Positions 24,277-32,481 of a stretch of DNA of 52,368 nt are shown here, piece by piece. The DNA is from Candidatus Nanopelagicales bacterium. Lineage in GTDB: Bacteria; Actinomycetota; Actinomycetes; S36-B12; GCA-2699445. The DNA lies in assembly GCA_030700225.1 (NCBI GenBank), contig JAUYJT010000023.1, positions 1-52,368 of the forward strand, read 5' to 3'. The notes beneath the pieces were generated by a model. That model worked only from the letters and a program-made list of their open reading frames with translations. It did not search any database and was not told the origin of the DNA. How positions within the stretch are numbered: the first letter of the stretch is position 1; each line of letters starts with the position of its first letter. The translations under genes and the position numbers were made by a program.

Positions 24277-24948
24277 ATGAGCGAAACAAATGAACCTGTG
24301 GGCTCGAGCCCCGAAGACGAGACGAAGTTCGATCCGTTCGGATTGACTCAAACAGCCGAGATTGCGCCGCCGGACGAAGCTGCGCCGCCCACTGGCGCTC
24401 CTGGGGCGACCTACGCGGCTCCCCCTGTTCAGCCCTCGCCGGGCGTCACGTGGCACGACATGTACACGCAAGAGCAGCGGAAGACCCGAGCCCTCCTGGT
24501 GACCACGATCGTCGCGGCCGTTCTGTTCTTCGGCGCAGCTGCGTGGGGGATTGGCAGAGCGTCGTCGTTACCCGTGATGGGTCCAGTTGGCATGACGCTG
24601 AATGGTCCAGATGGCCCTGGAGGCATGATCGGGCGCGGCCCCGGAGGCATGATCGGCGGACCAGAGGGGAAGGTGCGCGGTCCTGGCGGGATGAGGGGCA
24701 GCCAGGGCCAAGGCATGCTTCAGCGGTTCTTCAACGAGGACGGCTCGCTTAACAAGGAGGCCGTAGCCGCCCACAAGGACTTCCTGGCATCCCAAGGGTC
24801 CGACGGAATGAGCGGTGTCATGGCCAGCCATCTGAGGAGGGGCCTAGCCGCTTCCGTCGCCAGCGGCCAACTGAGCCAAGCGCAGGCCGATGAGTTGCTG
24901 TCGGCGCTGGGAGTGTCGGCGACTCCGTCGCCAAGCCCGACGACCTAG
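24277..24948 (+). CDS. single-pass membrane protein with Gly-Pro-Met repeats, unknown function
   Basis: This 223-residue protein has an acidic, proline-rich cytoplasmic N-terminus (~70 residues), a transmembrane helix at ~73-95 (TRALLVTTIVAAVLFFGAAAW) and an outside Gly-Pro-Met-rich segment with repeated GPGGMIG units. A helical C-terminal third follows (residues ~145-215), with a tail of Ser/Pro/Thr. No family was recognised. The C-terminal part resembles the short helical repeats seen in other actinobacterial envelope proteins (LSQAQADELLSALG). No clear ribosome site was found, so the start is the first Met that gives a sensible N-terminus. Confidence 0.65.
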   Translation: MSETNEPVGSSPEDETKFDPFGLTQTAEIAPPDEAAPPTGAPGATYAAPPVQPSPGVTWHDMYTQEQRKTRALLVTTIVAAVLFFGAAAWGIGRASSLPVMGPVGMTLNGPDGPGGMIGRGPGGMIGGPEGKVRGPGGMRGSQGQGMLQRFFNEDGSLNKEAVAAHKDFLASQGSDGMSGVMASHLRRGLAASVASGQLSQAQADELLSALGVSATPSPSPTT

Positions 24949-24990
24949 GCGGCGGACGTCTTGGAGGATGGCCGACGTTATTGCGGTAAA

Positions 24991-25034
24991 CCCCTCCCCC
25001 TCCCCGGCTTCGCCGGGCTGGGGGAGGGGGAGGG
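24991..25034 (+). repeat. GC-rich palindrome, intergenic copy
   Basis: CCCCTCCCCCTCCCCGGC, loop TTC, then GCCGGGCTGGGGGAGGGGG. It is a very stable hairpin 42 bp behind the preceding gene, so it could stop transcription, although there is no T-run. It shares its left arm with the units inside the GMC gene. Confidence 0.75.
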
Positions 25035-25090
25035 TGCCCCCAGCAGAACGTCGGCCTCCACGGCGACAGCGACGTCCGCCGAGCTCAGTC

Positions 25091-25209
25091 TCAAGGCAGT
25101 CAGGTGATGCAAATCCTCTGATGATCATGGACGTCGACGATCACCCAGGAAGAGATGATCGCTGAGGAGCTTGATCATCAGAGCATTTGCATCATCGGGG
25201 CCTCCGCAG
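25091..25209 (+). repeat. 119-bp dispersed hairpin element M, copy 1
   Basis: Same length as 37027-37145, with nine differences. The arm at 25106-25127 (GATGCAAATCCTCTG...) pairs with 25172-25193 (...CAGAGCATTTGCATC) with one mismatch in 22, around a 44-nt inner region with further GATCA pairs. It is MITE-like in size and form; no coding content. Confidence 0.85.
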
Positions 25210-25329
25210 AGGCGAGTGACGCCCGCGGGGTCAGCGCGGGTGGCTAACGGGAGTCAGAAACGGCGACTGCCGGACAGGGGCGCCAGTTGACTGGTTGACT
25301 CGGGCCTGATCTCAGGCCGGAGGTTGCCC

Positions 25330-27093
25330 GTGGTTCGTTCGCTGCGCCGGATTCTGGTTCTGTACAGACCGTATCTGGGCCGACTCATCCTGTCCCAGGT
25401 GTCCCTGCTGCTTTCGGCGCTCTGCGCGATCAGCGTGGCTGGGTTGACCAGCACGATGATCAACGAAGGGCTGCTGGCGAAGGACACCTCAGTCATCACC
25501 GACACCGGGATCTGGATGGGCGTTCTGGCCGTACTGTCGGGCGTCTTCATGGCGATCACAGCGGCGCTGGCGGTCGTGTTCGCTCACGGCACTGGCTATG
25601 CGATGCGGACGATGGCCTACGACCAGATCCAGACGTTCTCGTTCGGCAACTTCGACAGGTTCCGCACGGGCAATCTGCTCGTCAGACTCAGCTCCGATGT
25701 CCTGAACGTGCAGAACGCGGTGCTGTACGCGATCTTGCTGATCCTGTACGCGCCGTTCATGGTGATAATCGCGTTCGTCCTGGCTCTGCTGACAACCCCG
25801 GGCCTAGTGTGGATCCTGGTGGCGGCGGCGGTGATGGTGCTGGCGGTCATGGCCGTCATAGCGCCACGGATCGACCGCGCCTACATAGAACGACAGGAAC
25901 GCCTGGACGCCGTCAACAACGCGTTGCAGGAGAACTTGTCCGGGGTGCGTGTGGTCAAGTCCTTCGTTCGGGAGGACCTGGAATCGGAGCAGTTCGCCGA
26001 GCGAGCCGACGCGTTGCGCACACCGGCGTTCCGTGCCGCATTCAACGTCGCGCTGCTGACCCCGCTGTTGAACGTGTTCTCCCAGGTGGGTATCGCCGTC
26101 GCGCTGTGGGTCGGTGGCCAGAGTGTGCTCGAGGACCACGGCCTGACCGTTGGCCAAGTGTCGGCGTTCATGCAGTACCTGACCCTGGTTGTTGTCCCGC
26201 TGGCGTTGATGGCGATAGTGATTCCGTTCATCCTGCGCGGTGATGCGTCGGCCAGGCGGATCTACGAGATCATCGATGCCCGCTCGACTCTGTCGGACGA
26301 CGGGAAGCTCAAACCCGGCACGATCGCTGGCCGCATCTGCTTCGAGAACGTGACATTCGCGTTCGACCGGGCCGACGGCGAACCCAACCCCGCAGTGCTT
26401 CACGACATCAACCTGGTCCTCGAACCGGGCGAGCGCGTCGGCATTCTCGGTGCGACTGGGTCCGGCAAGTCGGCGCTCGTCAATCTCATTCCCCGCTTCT
26501 ATGACGTCTCCGCCGGGAAGGTCACCATCGACGGCGTCGACGTGCGTGACATCCCTCTCGACCAGCTGCGGGCGATCGTCGGCGTGACGCTGCAAGAGGC
26601 GGTGCTGTTCCAGGGCGACATCAGAACCAACCTGAAGTTCGGCGCGCCGGATTCCGGCGATGAGGTCATGGAGCAGGCCGCGAAGGCGGCCGATGCGTAC
26701 GGCTTCGTGATGAATGTGCCCGAGCAGTGGGACGGTGAGGTTTCGCGTCGCGGCTACAACTTCTCGGGCGGCCAGCGACAGAGGTTGTCGATGGCTCGCA
26801 CGTTGGTCCCACGCCCGTCAGTGCTGATTCTGGATGACTCGACCTCGGCGCTCGACGTCGCCACCGAAGGTCGTGTCCAGGCAGCGATACCGGAGTTCGC
26901 CGCTGGAGTCACGACGATTTACGTCGCCCAGCGGATCAGCGCCGTAATCGACCTCGACCGGGTCGTACTGATGGACGCGGGGATGATCGTCGATGTTGGC
27001 AGTCACGAAGAACTGCTGGAGCGATCCGGGCTCTACCAACAGATCTACGAGTCCCAGCTCGGTTCGGACGTCACGAGAGGGGCGATTTCGTGA
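25330..27093 (+). CDS. ABC exporter half-transporter, degenerate ATPase site (subunit 1)
   Basis: This 587-residue protein has a six-helix exporter domain (residues ~10-305) followed by an ATPase domain: Walker A GATGSGKS, Q-loop, signature FSGGQRQR and Walker B VLILDDSTSALD. The catalytic Glu after Walker B is Asp and the H-loop His is Gln (VAQRIS), which is the pattern of the degenerate half of heterodimeric type IV exporters (BmrC/D or TM287/288 type). The partner gene overlaps by 4 bp. GTG 25330 has GGAGG 7 nt upstream and is preferred over a TTG two codons earlier. Likely role: export of drugs, lipids or peptides; no substrate evidence. Confidence 0.88.
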   Translation: MVRSLRRILVLYRPYLGRLILSQVSLLLSALCAISVAGLTSTMINEGLLAKDTSVITDTGIWMGVLAVLSGVFMAITAALAVVFAHGTGYAMRTMAYDQIQTFSFGNFDRFRTGNLLVRLSSDVLNVQNAVLYAILLILYAPFMVIIAFVLALLTTPGLVWILVAAAVMVLAVMAVIAPRIDRAYIERQERLDAVNNALQENLSGVRVVKSFVREDLESEQFAERADALRTPAFRAAFNVALLTPLLNVFSQVGIAVALWVGGQSVLEDHGLTVGQVSAFMQYLTLVVVPLALMAIVIPFILRGDASARRIYEIIDARSTLSDDGKLKPGTIAGRICFENVTFAFDRADGEPNPAVLHDINLVLEPGERVGILGATGSGKSALVNLIPRFYDVSAGKVTIDGVDVRDIPLDQLRAIVGVTLQEAVLFQGDIRTNLKFGAPDSGDEVMEQAAKAADAYGFVMNVPEQWDGEVSRRGYNFSGGQRQRLSMARTLVPRPSVLILDDSTSALDVATEGRVQAAIPEFAAGVTTIYVAQRISAVIDLDRVVLMDAGMIVDVGSHEELLERSGLYQQIYESQLGSDVTRGAIS

Positions 27094-28982
27094 GCGCCGC
27101 AACCGCGTCAAAGCCAGGAAGCCAGACGAAGCACCCGGACAAGCCCAAGGCCTCGCTGCGCCCACCGAAGCCGAAGGACGACACCAACGAGATCACCAGC
27201 CGCCTGGTTGGGTACATGACCCAAGACGGCGGGGGCGCCAAGTTCGCGACGGGGATCGCCATCCGCTTCGTGTCCGTCGCCCTTCTGACGACCATTCCGT
27301 TCTTCACCGGCCAAGCGATCAACACGATGAGCGCAAGCGACGGCACGGTCTCGACGCTGCGCGGGTGGCTGATCGCGATCCTGATAGCGGTCGGCTGCTA
27401 CTTGGTGACCGCCGTCGTCGCAGAACGCATGTTCGCGCGATTGGCGACGAACGGCCTATTCAACCTTCAGCGAGGCTTGTTCGACCATCTCCAGACTCTG
27501 TCGCTGAGCTTCTTCGATCGCCAGCCGCTAGGCCAGCTCATGAGCCGGGTCACCAACGACACCGAAGCCGTCGCGCTGTTCTTCGAAAGCGCCGTCGCCG
27601 CCGTGATCAGGGACCTGTTCAACCTGGTGCTCATCATCGGCGTCATGTTCTTCCTCGACTGGCGCCTGACGCTGGCCGCGCTGCTAGTAGTGCCCGTGAT
27701 GCTCATGGTTGGCGGCGTGCTTGGCCGGGTGGCTCTACCCGCCTTCGCCAAGCTGCAGGACGAGCTCGGCGATCTCAGCGCCTTCCAGGAAGAGACCATC
27801 GCTGGGCACAAGGTCATCATCAGTAACCGGCGCCAAGACTTCGCAACCAAAGGCGATGAAGAGCACGCGGGCCGAGTCTTCGAAACCGGCAGTCGGGCGT
27901 TCTTCTCCGCCCTGCTCCAGTTCCCCGTCACGCAAACGCTGTCGATGGTCATGGTCGTCGTGGTGCTAGTTCTTGGCGGTCTCCTGACAGTCAACGGATC
28001 CATGAACGTTGGTGAAGTCATCGCGTTCGTCGGCTACGCGGGCCTGCTGTCTGCGCCACTGTCGGAGATCGCCGAGCTCTTGACTACGACGATGAACGGA
28101 ATCGCCGGCGGCAGGCGGATCTTCGCGCTCATCGATGAGAAGCCGCAGATCGTAGACGCCACGGACGCGAATCCGTATGAGTTCGCCGGCGGCCGCGTGG
28201 AGTTTCGCGACGTCCACTTCTCCTACGTTCCGGGGCGCCAGATCCTGCATCACAACTCGTTCGTGGCCGAGCCCGGTCAGATGATCGGAATCTGCGGACC
28301 GACCGGGGCGGGCAAGAGCACGATCATCAATATCCTGACGCGCTACTACGACACCCAGAGCGGGTCGATTCTAATCGACGGGCAACACCTGCGGCACATG
28401 TCGCTGGCGTCGTTGCGCCAGCAGGTGGGAACGGTGTTGCAGGAGGCTTTCCTGTTCTCGGACACGGTGATGAACAACCTGCTCTACGCGCGCGAGGGCG
28501 CGACACCTCAGGACGCGGTCGAGGCCGCGAAACAGGCCAACGCGCATGACTTCATCAAGCGCCTGCCTCAGGGCTACGACACCGTCATGACCGAGCGTGG
28601 AGCGAATCTCAGCCAGGGCCAGCGACAGATGATCACGATCGCGCGGGCGATGGTCGCGGAACCGAAGATCCTCGTGCTGGACGAGGCCACGTCCAACGTC
28701 GACACTCGAACCGAGAAGCTGATCCAGCAGGGCCTGCGGAATCTGATGAGTGGGCGCACGTCCTTTGTCATCGCGCACCGGCTCTCCACGATCCGCAACG
28801 CTGACCGGATCTTGGTTGTAGATGGCGGGCGCATCGTCGAGCAGGGGACGCACGATGAACTAATCGCGATGCACGGCGCGTACACATCGCTCTACCTGAG
28901 TCAGTTCAAAGGTCGAGGCCCCGCTGCTAGAGACTCAGGCGGCGCTGGCGACGAGCCGGGCGCGGCGTTCACCAGCACGTAG
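27090..28982 (+). CDS. ABC exporter half-transporter, canonical ATPase site (subunit 2)
   Basis: This 630-residue partner of the preceding gene has a ~45-residue basic, proline-rich N-terminal extension, six membrane helices (~60-350) and an ATPase domain: Walker A GPTGAGKS, signature LSQGQRQM, Walker B ILVLDEATSNVD with catalytic Glu, and H-loop IAHRLST. It therefore supplies the active residues for the heterodimer's single competent site. The GTG start overlaps the previous stop (GTGA) with GAGAGGGG upstream, showing coupled translation. There is no C39 peptidase domain, which speaks against a dedicated LanT role. It converges with the next gene, with one base between the stops. Confidence 0.9.
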   Translation: MSAATASKPGSQTKHPDKPKASLRPPKPKDDTNEITSRLVGYMTQDGGGAKFATGIAIRFVSVALLTTIPFFTGQAINTMSASDGTVSTLRGWLIAILIAVGCYLVTAVVAERMFARLATNGLFNLQRGLFDHLQTLSLSFFDRQPLGQLMSRVTNDTEAVALFFESAVAAVIRDLFNLVLIIGVMFFLDWRLTLAALLVVPVMLMVGGVLGRVALPAFAKLQDELGDLSAFQEETIAGHKVIISNRRQDFATKGDEEHAGRVFETGSRAFFSALLQFPVTQTLSMVMVVVVLVLGGLLTVNGSMNVGEVIAFVGYAGLLSAPLSEIAELLTTTMNGIAGGRRIFALIDEKPQIVDATDANPYEFAGGRVEFRDVHFSYVPGRQILHHNSFVAEPGQMIGICGPTGAGKSTIINILTRYYDTQSGSILIDGQHLRHMSLASLRQQVGTVLQEAFLFSDTVMNNLLYAREGATPQDAVEAAKQANAHDFIKRLPQGYDTVMTERGANLSQGQRQMITIARAMVAEPKILVLDEATSNVDTRTEKLIQQGLRNLMSGRTSFVIAHRLSTIRNADRILVVDGGRIVEQGTHDELIAMHGAYTSLYLSQFKGRGPAARDSGGAGDEPGAAFTST

Positions 28983-28983
28983 C

Positions 28984-30198
28984 TCAAACTGGCCGCGCCG
29001 TGGGTTGGATGGTCGCGTATCTGGGGTCGTCCGTTAGATCTCGCCAGATCGGCACCGCACCGGCGGAGAGCACGCCAGACAGCGCGAAGTCGATCGGGAT
29101 CATGACCGCGTACATGATGATCATGAGCAGCAGCCCCCCGACGGGACCCGCTCCCGCCGCGGCGCTGATGCCCGCCGCCATGGCAAGGGGGATGACGACG
29201 ATCATCACAACGATGCTTGTGACGGCTCCCGCCACGATGTACCAAAGAAGGTAGCGTCCGACGACCGCGAACCACTTGTTGCGCGTCGAGTTCCACGACC
29301 ACTTCAAAGACCCTCTCGCCACTACGACCTGAGCGACCAGCGGCACCAGTCGGCCGCAGATCCACCAGGAAAGAACCGTGAACGCCAGGAACCCGAGAGT
29401 GCCCACGACCGCTGCGAGGACTGGGCTGACCAACGCGGTAACGGCGGTTCCGGCGACCAACAGCGCGATCGCAGCGGCCGACGCCGCGATCAGGAGCAGG
29501 GCGTATCCAGCCAGCCTCGTCCCAGCTCCCAGGCAGGACCGCATGGCCTCACCGAAGCGCACCGGACGATCGGCGGCGGCGTCCATCGCGAGTTTGTTGA
29601 CTGCGACAACCTGAGTCGTCACGGCCAGGAGCGTCACAGCGCACGCGGCTATTCCAACAGCGATCCAGCCGACTAGCGGCAGGGGGGACGGAACTTGGGT
29701 GAGCAGGCGCCCGAACTCGGAGTTGACGGACTCTGGCAGGACCCCATCGGGGTATCGGTCCAATGCGTCGGACCAGTATTGCAGTGCTCGGGACAAGGAT
29801 TCGAAGTTGACGAGCAACACCGTCGCGAGCGCGAAGATGATCGTCCAGACCGCCCAGATCAGCGCGCTGACTCCCAGGATCTGCCATCCGCCGCGAAGGA
29901 TCATCTTGCCTGTGTCGGAGAACAGAGCGGCAACTGGGCGCATCCCGCTGGGGGTCGTCTGTCGGGTGGGTGCCGAGTACGCGCCGAATTGCCCCGGAGC
30001 AGGCGGGCTCCCTACCGGCGCCCAGCCAGGGCCCGCAGCGGGGGCGGGGATCCCGGTGTTGGGTGGGGGGAGCGGTTGGTCGGTCTCGTTAGTCCAAGCT
30101 GAGCCATCCCAGTACCTATGCATGAATCGCCCGGACGGATCCGCGTACCAGCCAGGAATCGGGGTGGCGCCGGTGCTGTCTTGTTCCATGGCAGTCAC
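28984..30198 (-). CDS. DUF2510 domain membrane protein
   Basis: Residues ~15-37 form the DUF2510 motif (PGWYADPSGRFMHRYWDGSAWT), common at actinobacterial N-termini and thought to sit in the cytoplasm. A Pro/Gly/Ala-rich linker follows, then about six hydrophobic segments from ~105 to ~390 in a glycerophosphodiester-phosphodiesterase-like/DUF7847-type membrane domain. No catalytic motif is visible. Its GTG start overlaps the stop of the upstream SDR gene (GTGA), so the two are coupled; an ATG lies three codons further in. Confidence 0.75.
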   Translation of the reverse strand: MTAMEQDSTGATPIPGWYADPSGRFMHRYWDGSAWTNETDQPLPPPNTGIPAPAAGPGWAPVGSPPAPGQFGAYSAPTRQTTPSGMRPVAALFSDTGKMILRGGWQILGVSALIWAVWTIIFALATVLLVNFESLSRALQYWSDALDRYPDGVLPESVNSEFGRLLTQVPSPLPLVGWIAVGIAACAVTLLAVTTQVVAVNKLAMDAAADRPVRFGEAMRSCLGAGTRLAGYALLLIAASAAAIALLVAGTAVTALVSPVLAAVVGTLGFLAFTVLSWWICGRLVPLVAQVVVARGSLKWSWNSTRNKWFAVVGRYLLWYIVAGAVTSIVVMIVVIPLAMAAGISAAAGAGPVGGLLLMIIMYAVMIPIDFALSGVLSAGAVPIWRDLTDDPRYATIQPTARPV

Positions 30199-31139
30199 TC
30201 AGCGGGCGCGAGCCCGTAGTCGACGCCAGTCAATTCCTGGGACACTTCCCACAGCCGACGGGCGGCCTCGGTTTCCCGAGCGGCCGAGGCCCTACCGACC
30301 CGCTTTGGCTCTCCCCGAGACTCCAGGAACCCGGACGGACCGTAGTAGTCGCCCGAAACCACGTCTTCCGCGGTTGATGCGTAAAGCGATGGAAGGGCGC
30401 CGTTCTCAGCCGATTGCCCGATGACAGCTTGGACGAGGCGCGCGCCAGTCTTGGCGACGATGTGCTGAGTGAAGCTGGTCCCTTCGCTCCCGAGGTTCGT
30501 CGCCGCCCACCCGGGGTGAGCGGCGACCGACTTCAAGGACCATCCCGCACCGCGGGCCCGTCGGTCCAGCTCGGCGGTGAACAGCAAGTTGGCTAGCTTG
30601 CTCTGACCGTAGGCGATCCACGGCTGGTAGCGGCGGCGCTCGAACGACAGATCGTCGGGGTCGAGGCGGCCGGTGCGGTGGGCCAGGCTCGCCACGGTCA
30701 CCACACGGCTATCGGCTCCGCGATGCGGAATTGACTTCAGCAGAAGTCCGGTCAGGGCGAAATGGCCGAGGTGGTTTGTGCCGATCTGGAGTTCGAATCC
30801 GTCGTCGGTCGCTTCCTTGGGAGTGGCCATGACGCCTGCGTTATTGAGCAGCACGTCGATCCTCGGGAACAGCTCACTGATCTGGGCCGCGGCATCTCGG
30901 ATTGAATCGAGCGAGGCGAGGTCGAGCAGGACCTCAGTTGGCTCGGGCCCGGTGGCGACGGATCTGACCGTTTCCATCGCGCGCGCCAGCTTCTCCCGAT
31001 TCCGTCCTGTGACGACGACCTGTCCCGCGTGCGCCGCGAACTCGGCCGCCGACGCCAAGCCCAGGCCGCTGGTCGCCCCCGTTACTACGAACGTGCGCCC
31101 GTTTAGGCTCGCGATGTTCTCAGCTGTCCAATTCCCCAT
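30195..31139 (-). CDS. short-chain dehydrogenase/reductase (retinol-dehydrogenase-like)
   Basis: This 314-residue classical SDR has a cofactor loop TGATSGLGLAS, an Arg following strand 2 (VTGRNREKL, favouring NADP), NNAGVM, and an active site with Ser (VASLAH) and Tyr-x3-Lys (YGQSKLAN), plus an extended C-terminal region like that of the WWOX/retinol dehydrogenase group. No substrate is evident. It is coupled to the DUF2510 membrane protein gene. No clear ribosome site is seen in front of ATG 31139. Confidence 0.85.
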   Translation of the reverse strand: MGNWTAENIASLNGRTFVVTGATSGLGLASAAEFAAHAGQVVVTGRNREKLARAMETVRSVATGPEPTEVLLDLASLDSIRDAAAQISELFPRIDVLLNNAGVMATPKEATDDGFELQIGTNHLGHFALTGLLLKSIPHRGADSRVVTVASLAHRTGRLDPDDLSFERRRYQPWIAYGQSKLANLLFTAELDRRARGAGWSLKSVAAHPGWAATNLGSEGTSFTQHIVAKTGARLVQAVIGQSAENGALPSLYASTAEDVVSGDYYGPSGFLESRGEPKRVGRASAARETEAARRLWEVSQELTGVDYGLAPAE

Positions 31140-31207
31140 GTGTCTATCGTGGCGATCGCGAGTGAGTCACGCCTGTTGACCGTGCCAATTGCGTGGAAGT
31201 CCTGGCT

Positions 31208-32263
31208 CTACTCCTCGGGCGGCAACAGCACGAACGCCCCGCGGACGTCACCGGCGGCCACACGCCGCAGGGCAGTGGCCGCCTCGGAGAGGGGCATCGT
31301 CTCGGTCTCCGTCCTGATTCCCCCCGGCCCGACGAGGGCAAGAAACTCCCGCACGTCGGAGCGCGTCACGTTCGCGACGGACCGGATCGAGCGTTCCCAC
31401 CACAGGTCGTCGTAGTCCAGCGGTGGTACGCCGTCAAGGTGGATCGCGTTGATTGCTACGGTTCCTCCCCTGTCCAGCGCCTTCAGTGCGGTTTCGACGA
31501 TCCATCCAACTGGGGCGAACGTGATCGCGGCGTCGAGCAGCTCCGGGATTCCATCGTCGTACGTCCCGGCCCATTCCGCCCCAAGGGCCAGGGCGCGTTC
31601 CGCCTCGGCTGCCGATCGCGTCACTACGAAACACCTGCACCCGAAGTGACGGGCTATCTGGATGGACAAGCTCGCCGACGCGCCGAAACCGAACAGCCCG
31701 AGTCTGGCGCCGCTGGACGCCGGGCCGATCCCAGCTACTCGCAAGGACCGGTAGCCGATGACGCCTCCGCACAGCAGAGGCGCTATCGCCACATCGCCGG
31801 CCAGCCCGTCGGAGAAAGCCGTACCAAGCTCGGGGATCAGATGGGTGAATCCAGCCCTAGCGGTCACCAGCTGTGCGTACCCCCCGTCCCGGTCCCAGCC
31901 CGTGAACCGCGCATCCGCGCACAGGTTCTCCCTGCCTGACAAGCAGAACCGGCACGTTCCGCAGACACTGGCTTGCCAAACCAGGCCAACCCGACTTCCG
32001 ACTCCAGGGCTGTCCACGTCGGAGCCCAGCGCGACGATCCGGCCCACGACCTGATGCCCCGGAACGACCGGCAGCTTATGGGCGGGCAGGTCGCCTGTCA
32101 CGAGTTGCAGATCCGTGCGGCAGACCGCGCTCGCGGTCACCTGGATCAGTACTTCGCCAGGCCCGGGCTCAGGGTCGGGGCAGCTACCGTAATCAAGTGC
32201 GGCGCCAGGGTCGGATGTTGGCCGGACCAGTCGGATCGCTCGCATGATTCCATCGTCGCTCAT
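31208..32263 (-). CDS. zinc-dependent alcohol dehydrogenase (MDR family)
   Basis: This is a ~351-residue medium-chain dehydrogenase. The catalytic zinc site has Cys in AVCRTDL and His in PGHQVVG (GHQ where GHE is usual), and the structural zinc site has four Cys in CGTCRFCLSGRENLC. The Rossmann loop GLFGFGASASL and the overall order match the propanol-preferring AdhP-like branch. It oxidises or reduces an alcohol/aldehyde with NAD(P). Starts at 32263 and 32245 are both possible; neither has a strong ribosome site. It is separated from the SDR gene by 68 bp on the same strand. Confidence 0.87.
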   Translation of the reverse strand: MSDDGIMRAIRLVRPTSDPGAALDYGSCPDPEPGPGEVLIQVTASAVCRTDLQLVTGDLPAHKLPVVPGHQVVGRIVALGSDVDSPGVGSRVGLVWQASVCGTCRFCLSGRENLCADARFTGWDRDGGYAQLVTARAGFTHLIPELGTAFSDGLAGDVAIAPLLCGGVIGYRSLRVAGIGPASSGARLGLFGFGASASLSIQIARHFGCRCFVVTRSAAEAERALALGAEWAGTYDDGIPELLDAAITFAPVGWIVETALKALDRGGTVAINAIHLDGVPPLDYDDLWWERSIRSVANVTRSDVREFLALVGPGGIRTETETMPLSEAATALRRVAAGDVRGAFVLLPPEE

Positions 32264-32481
32264 CGGCGGGCCGCGTTTCCCGGCCGTTGGCCGCGCTCGC
32301 GCCCGCGCAGCGCGATGGATCTCGCCCGAGGCGAACACATGTCAGAGAAACTGACCCGTCGGGGTATCGTCGTATGTTCACAGGTGAAGACGCGCGCAGC
32401 GCTGAAATGCGCCTCACCGACGGCTAGGCGTAGGGCCGACGAGGTCCCTGGCTACGACACGGATGGGAAGAGCCTCAGCAC

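Larger units (their letters stand above)
24949..25329 (+). other. 381-bp intergenic region carrying two repeat elements
   Basis: No gene is seen. It holds the GC-rich hairpin at 24991-25034 and the 119-bp element M1 at 25091-25209. The last bases carry GGAGG, the ribosome site of the ABC exporter gene. Confidence 0.6.

Noticed and set aside
25091-25209. Element M as an intrinsic terminator
   Set aside because: It is long, has no T-run, and recurs as a 119-bp conserved unit at an unrelated locus.
25330-28982. The ABC exporter pair as the lanthipeptide transporter
   Set aside because: It is over 10 kb away, is heterodimeric and lacks a C39 leader peptidase domain; no link to the cluster.
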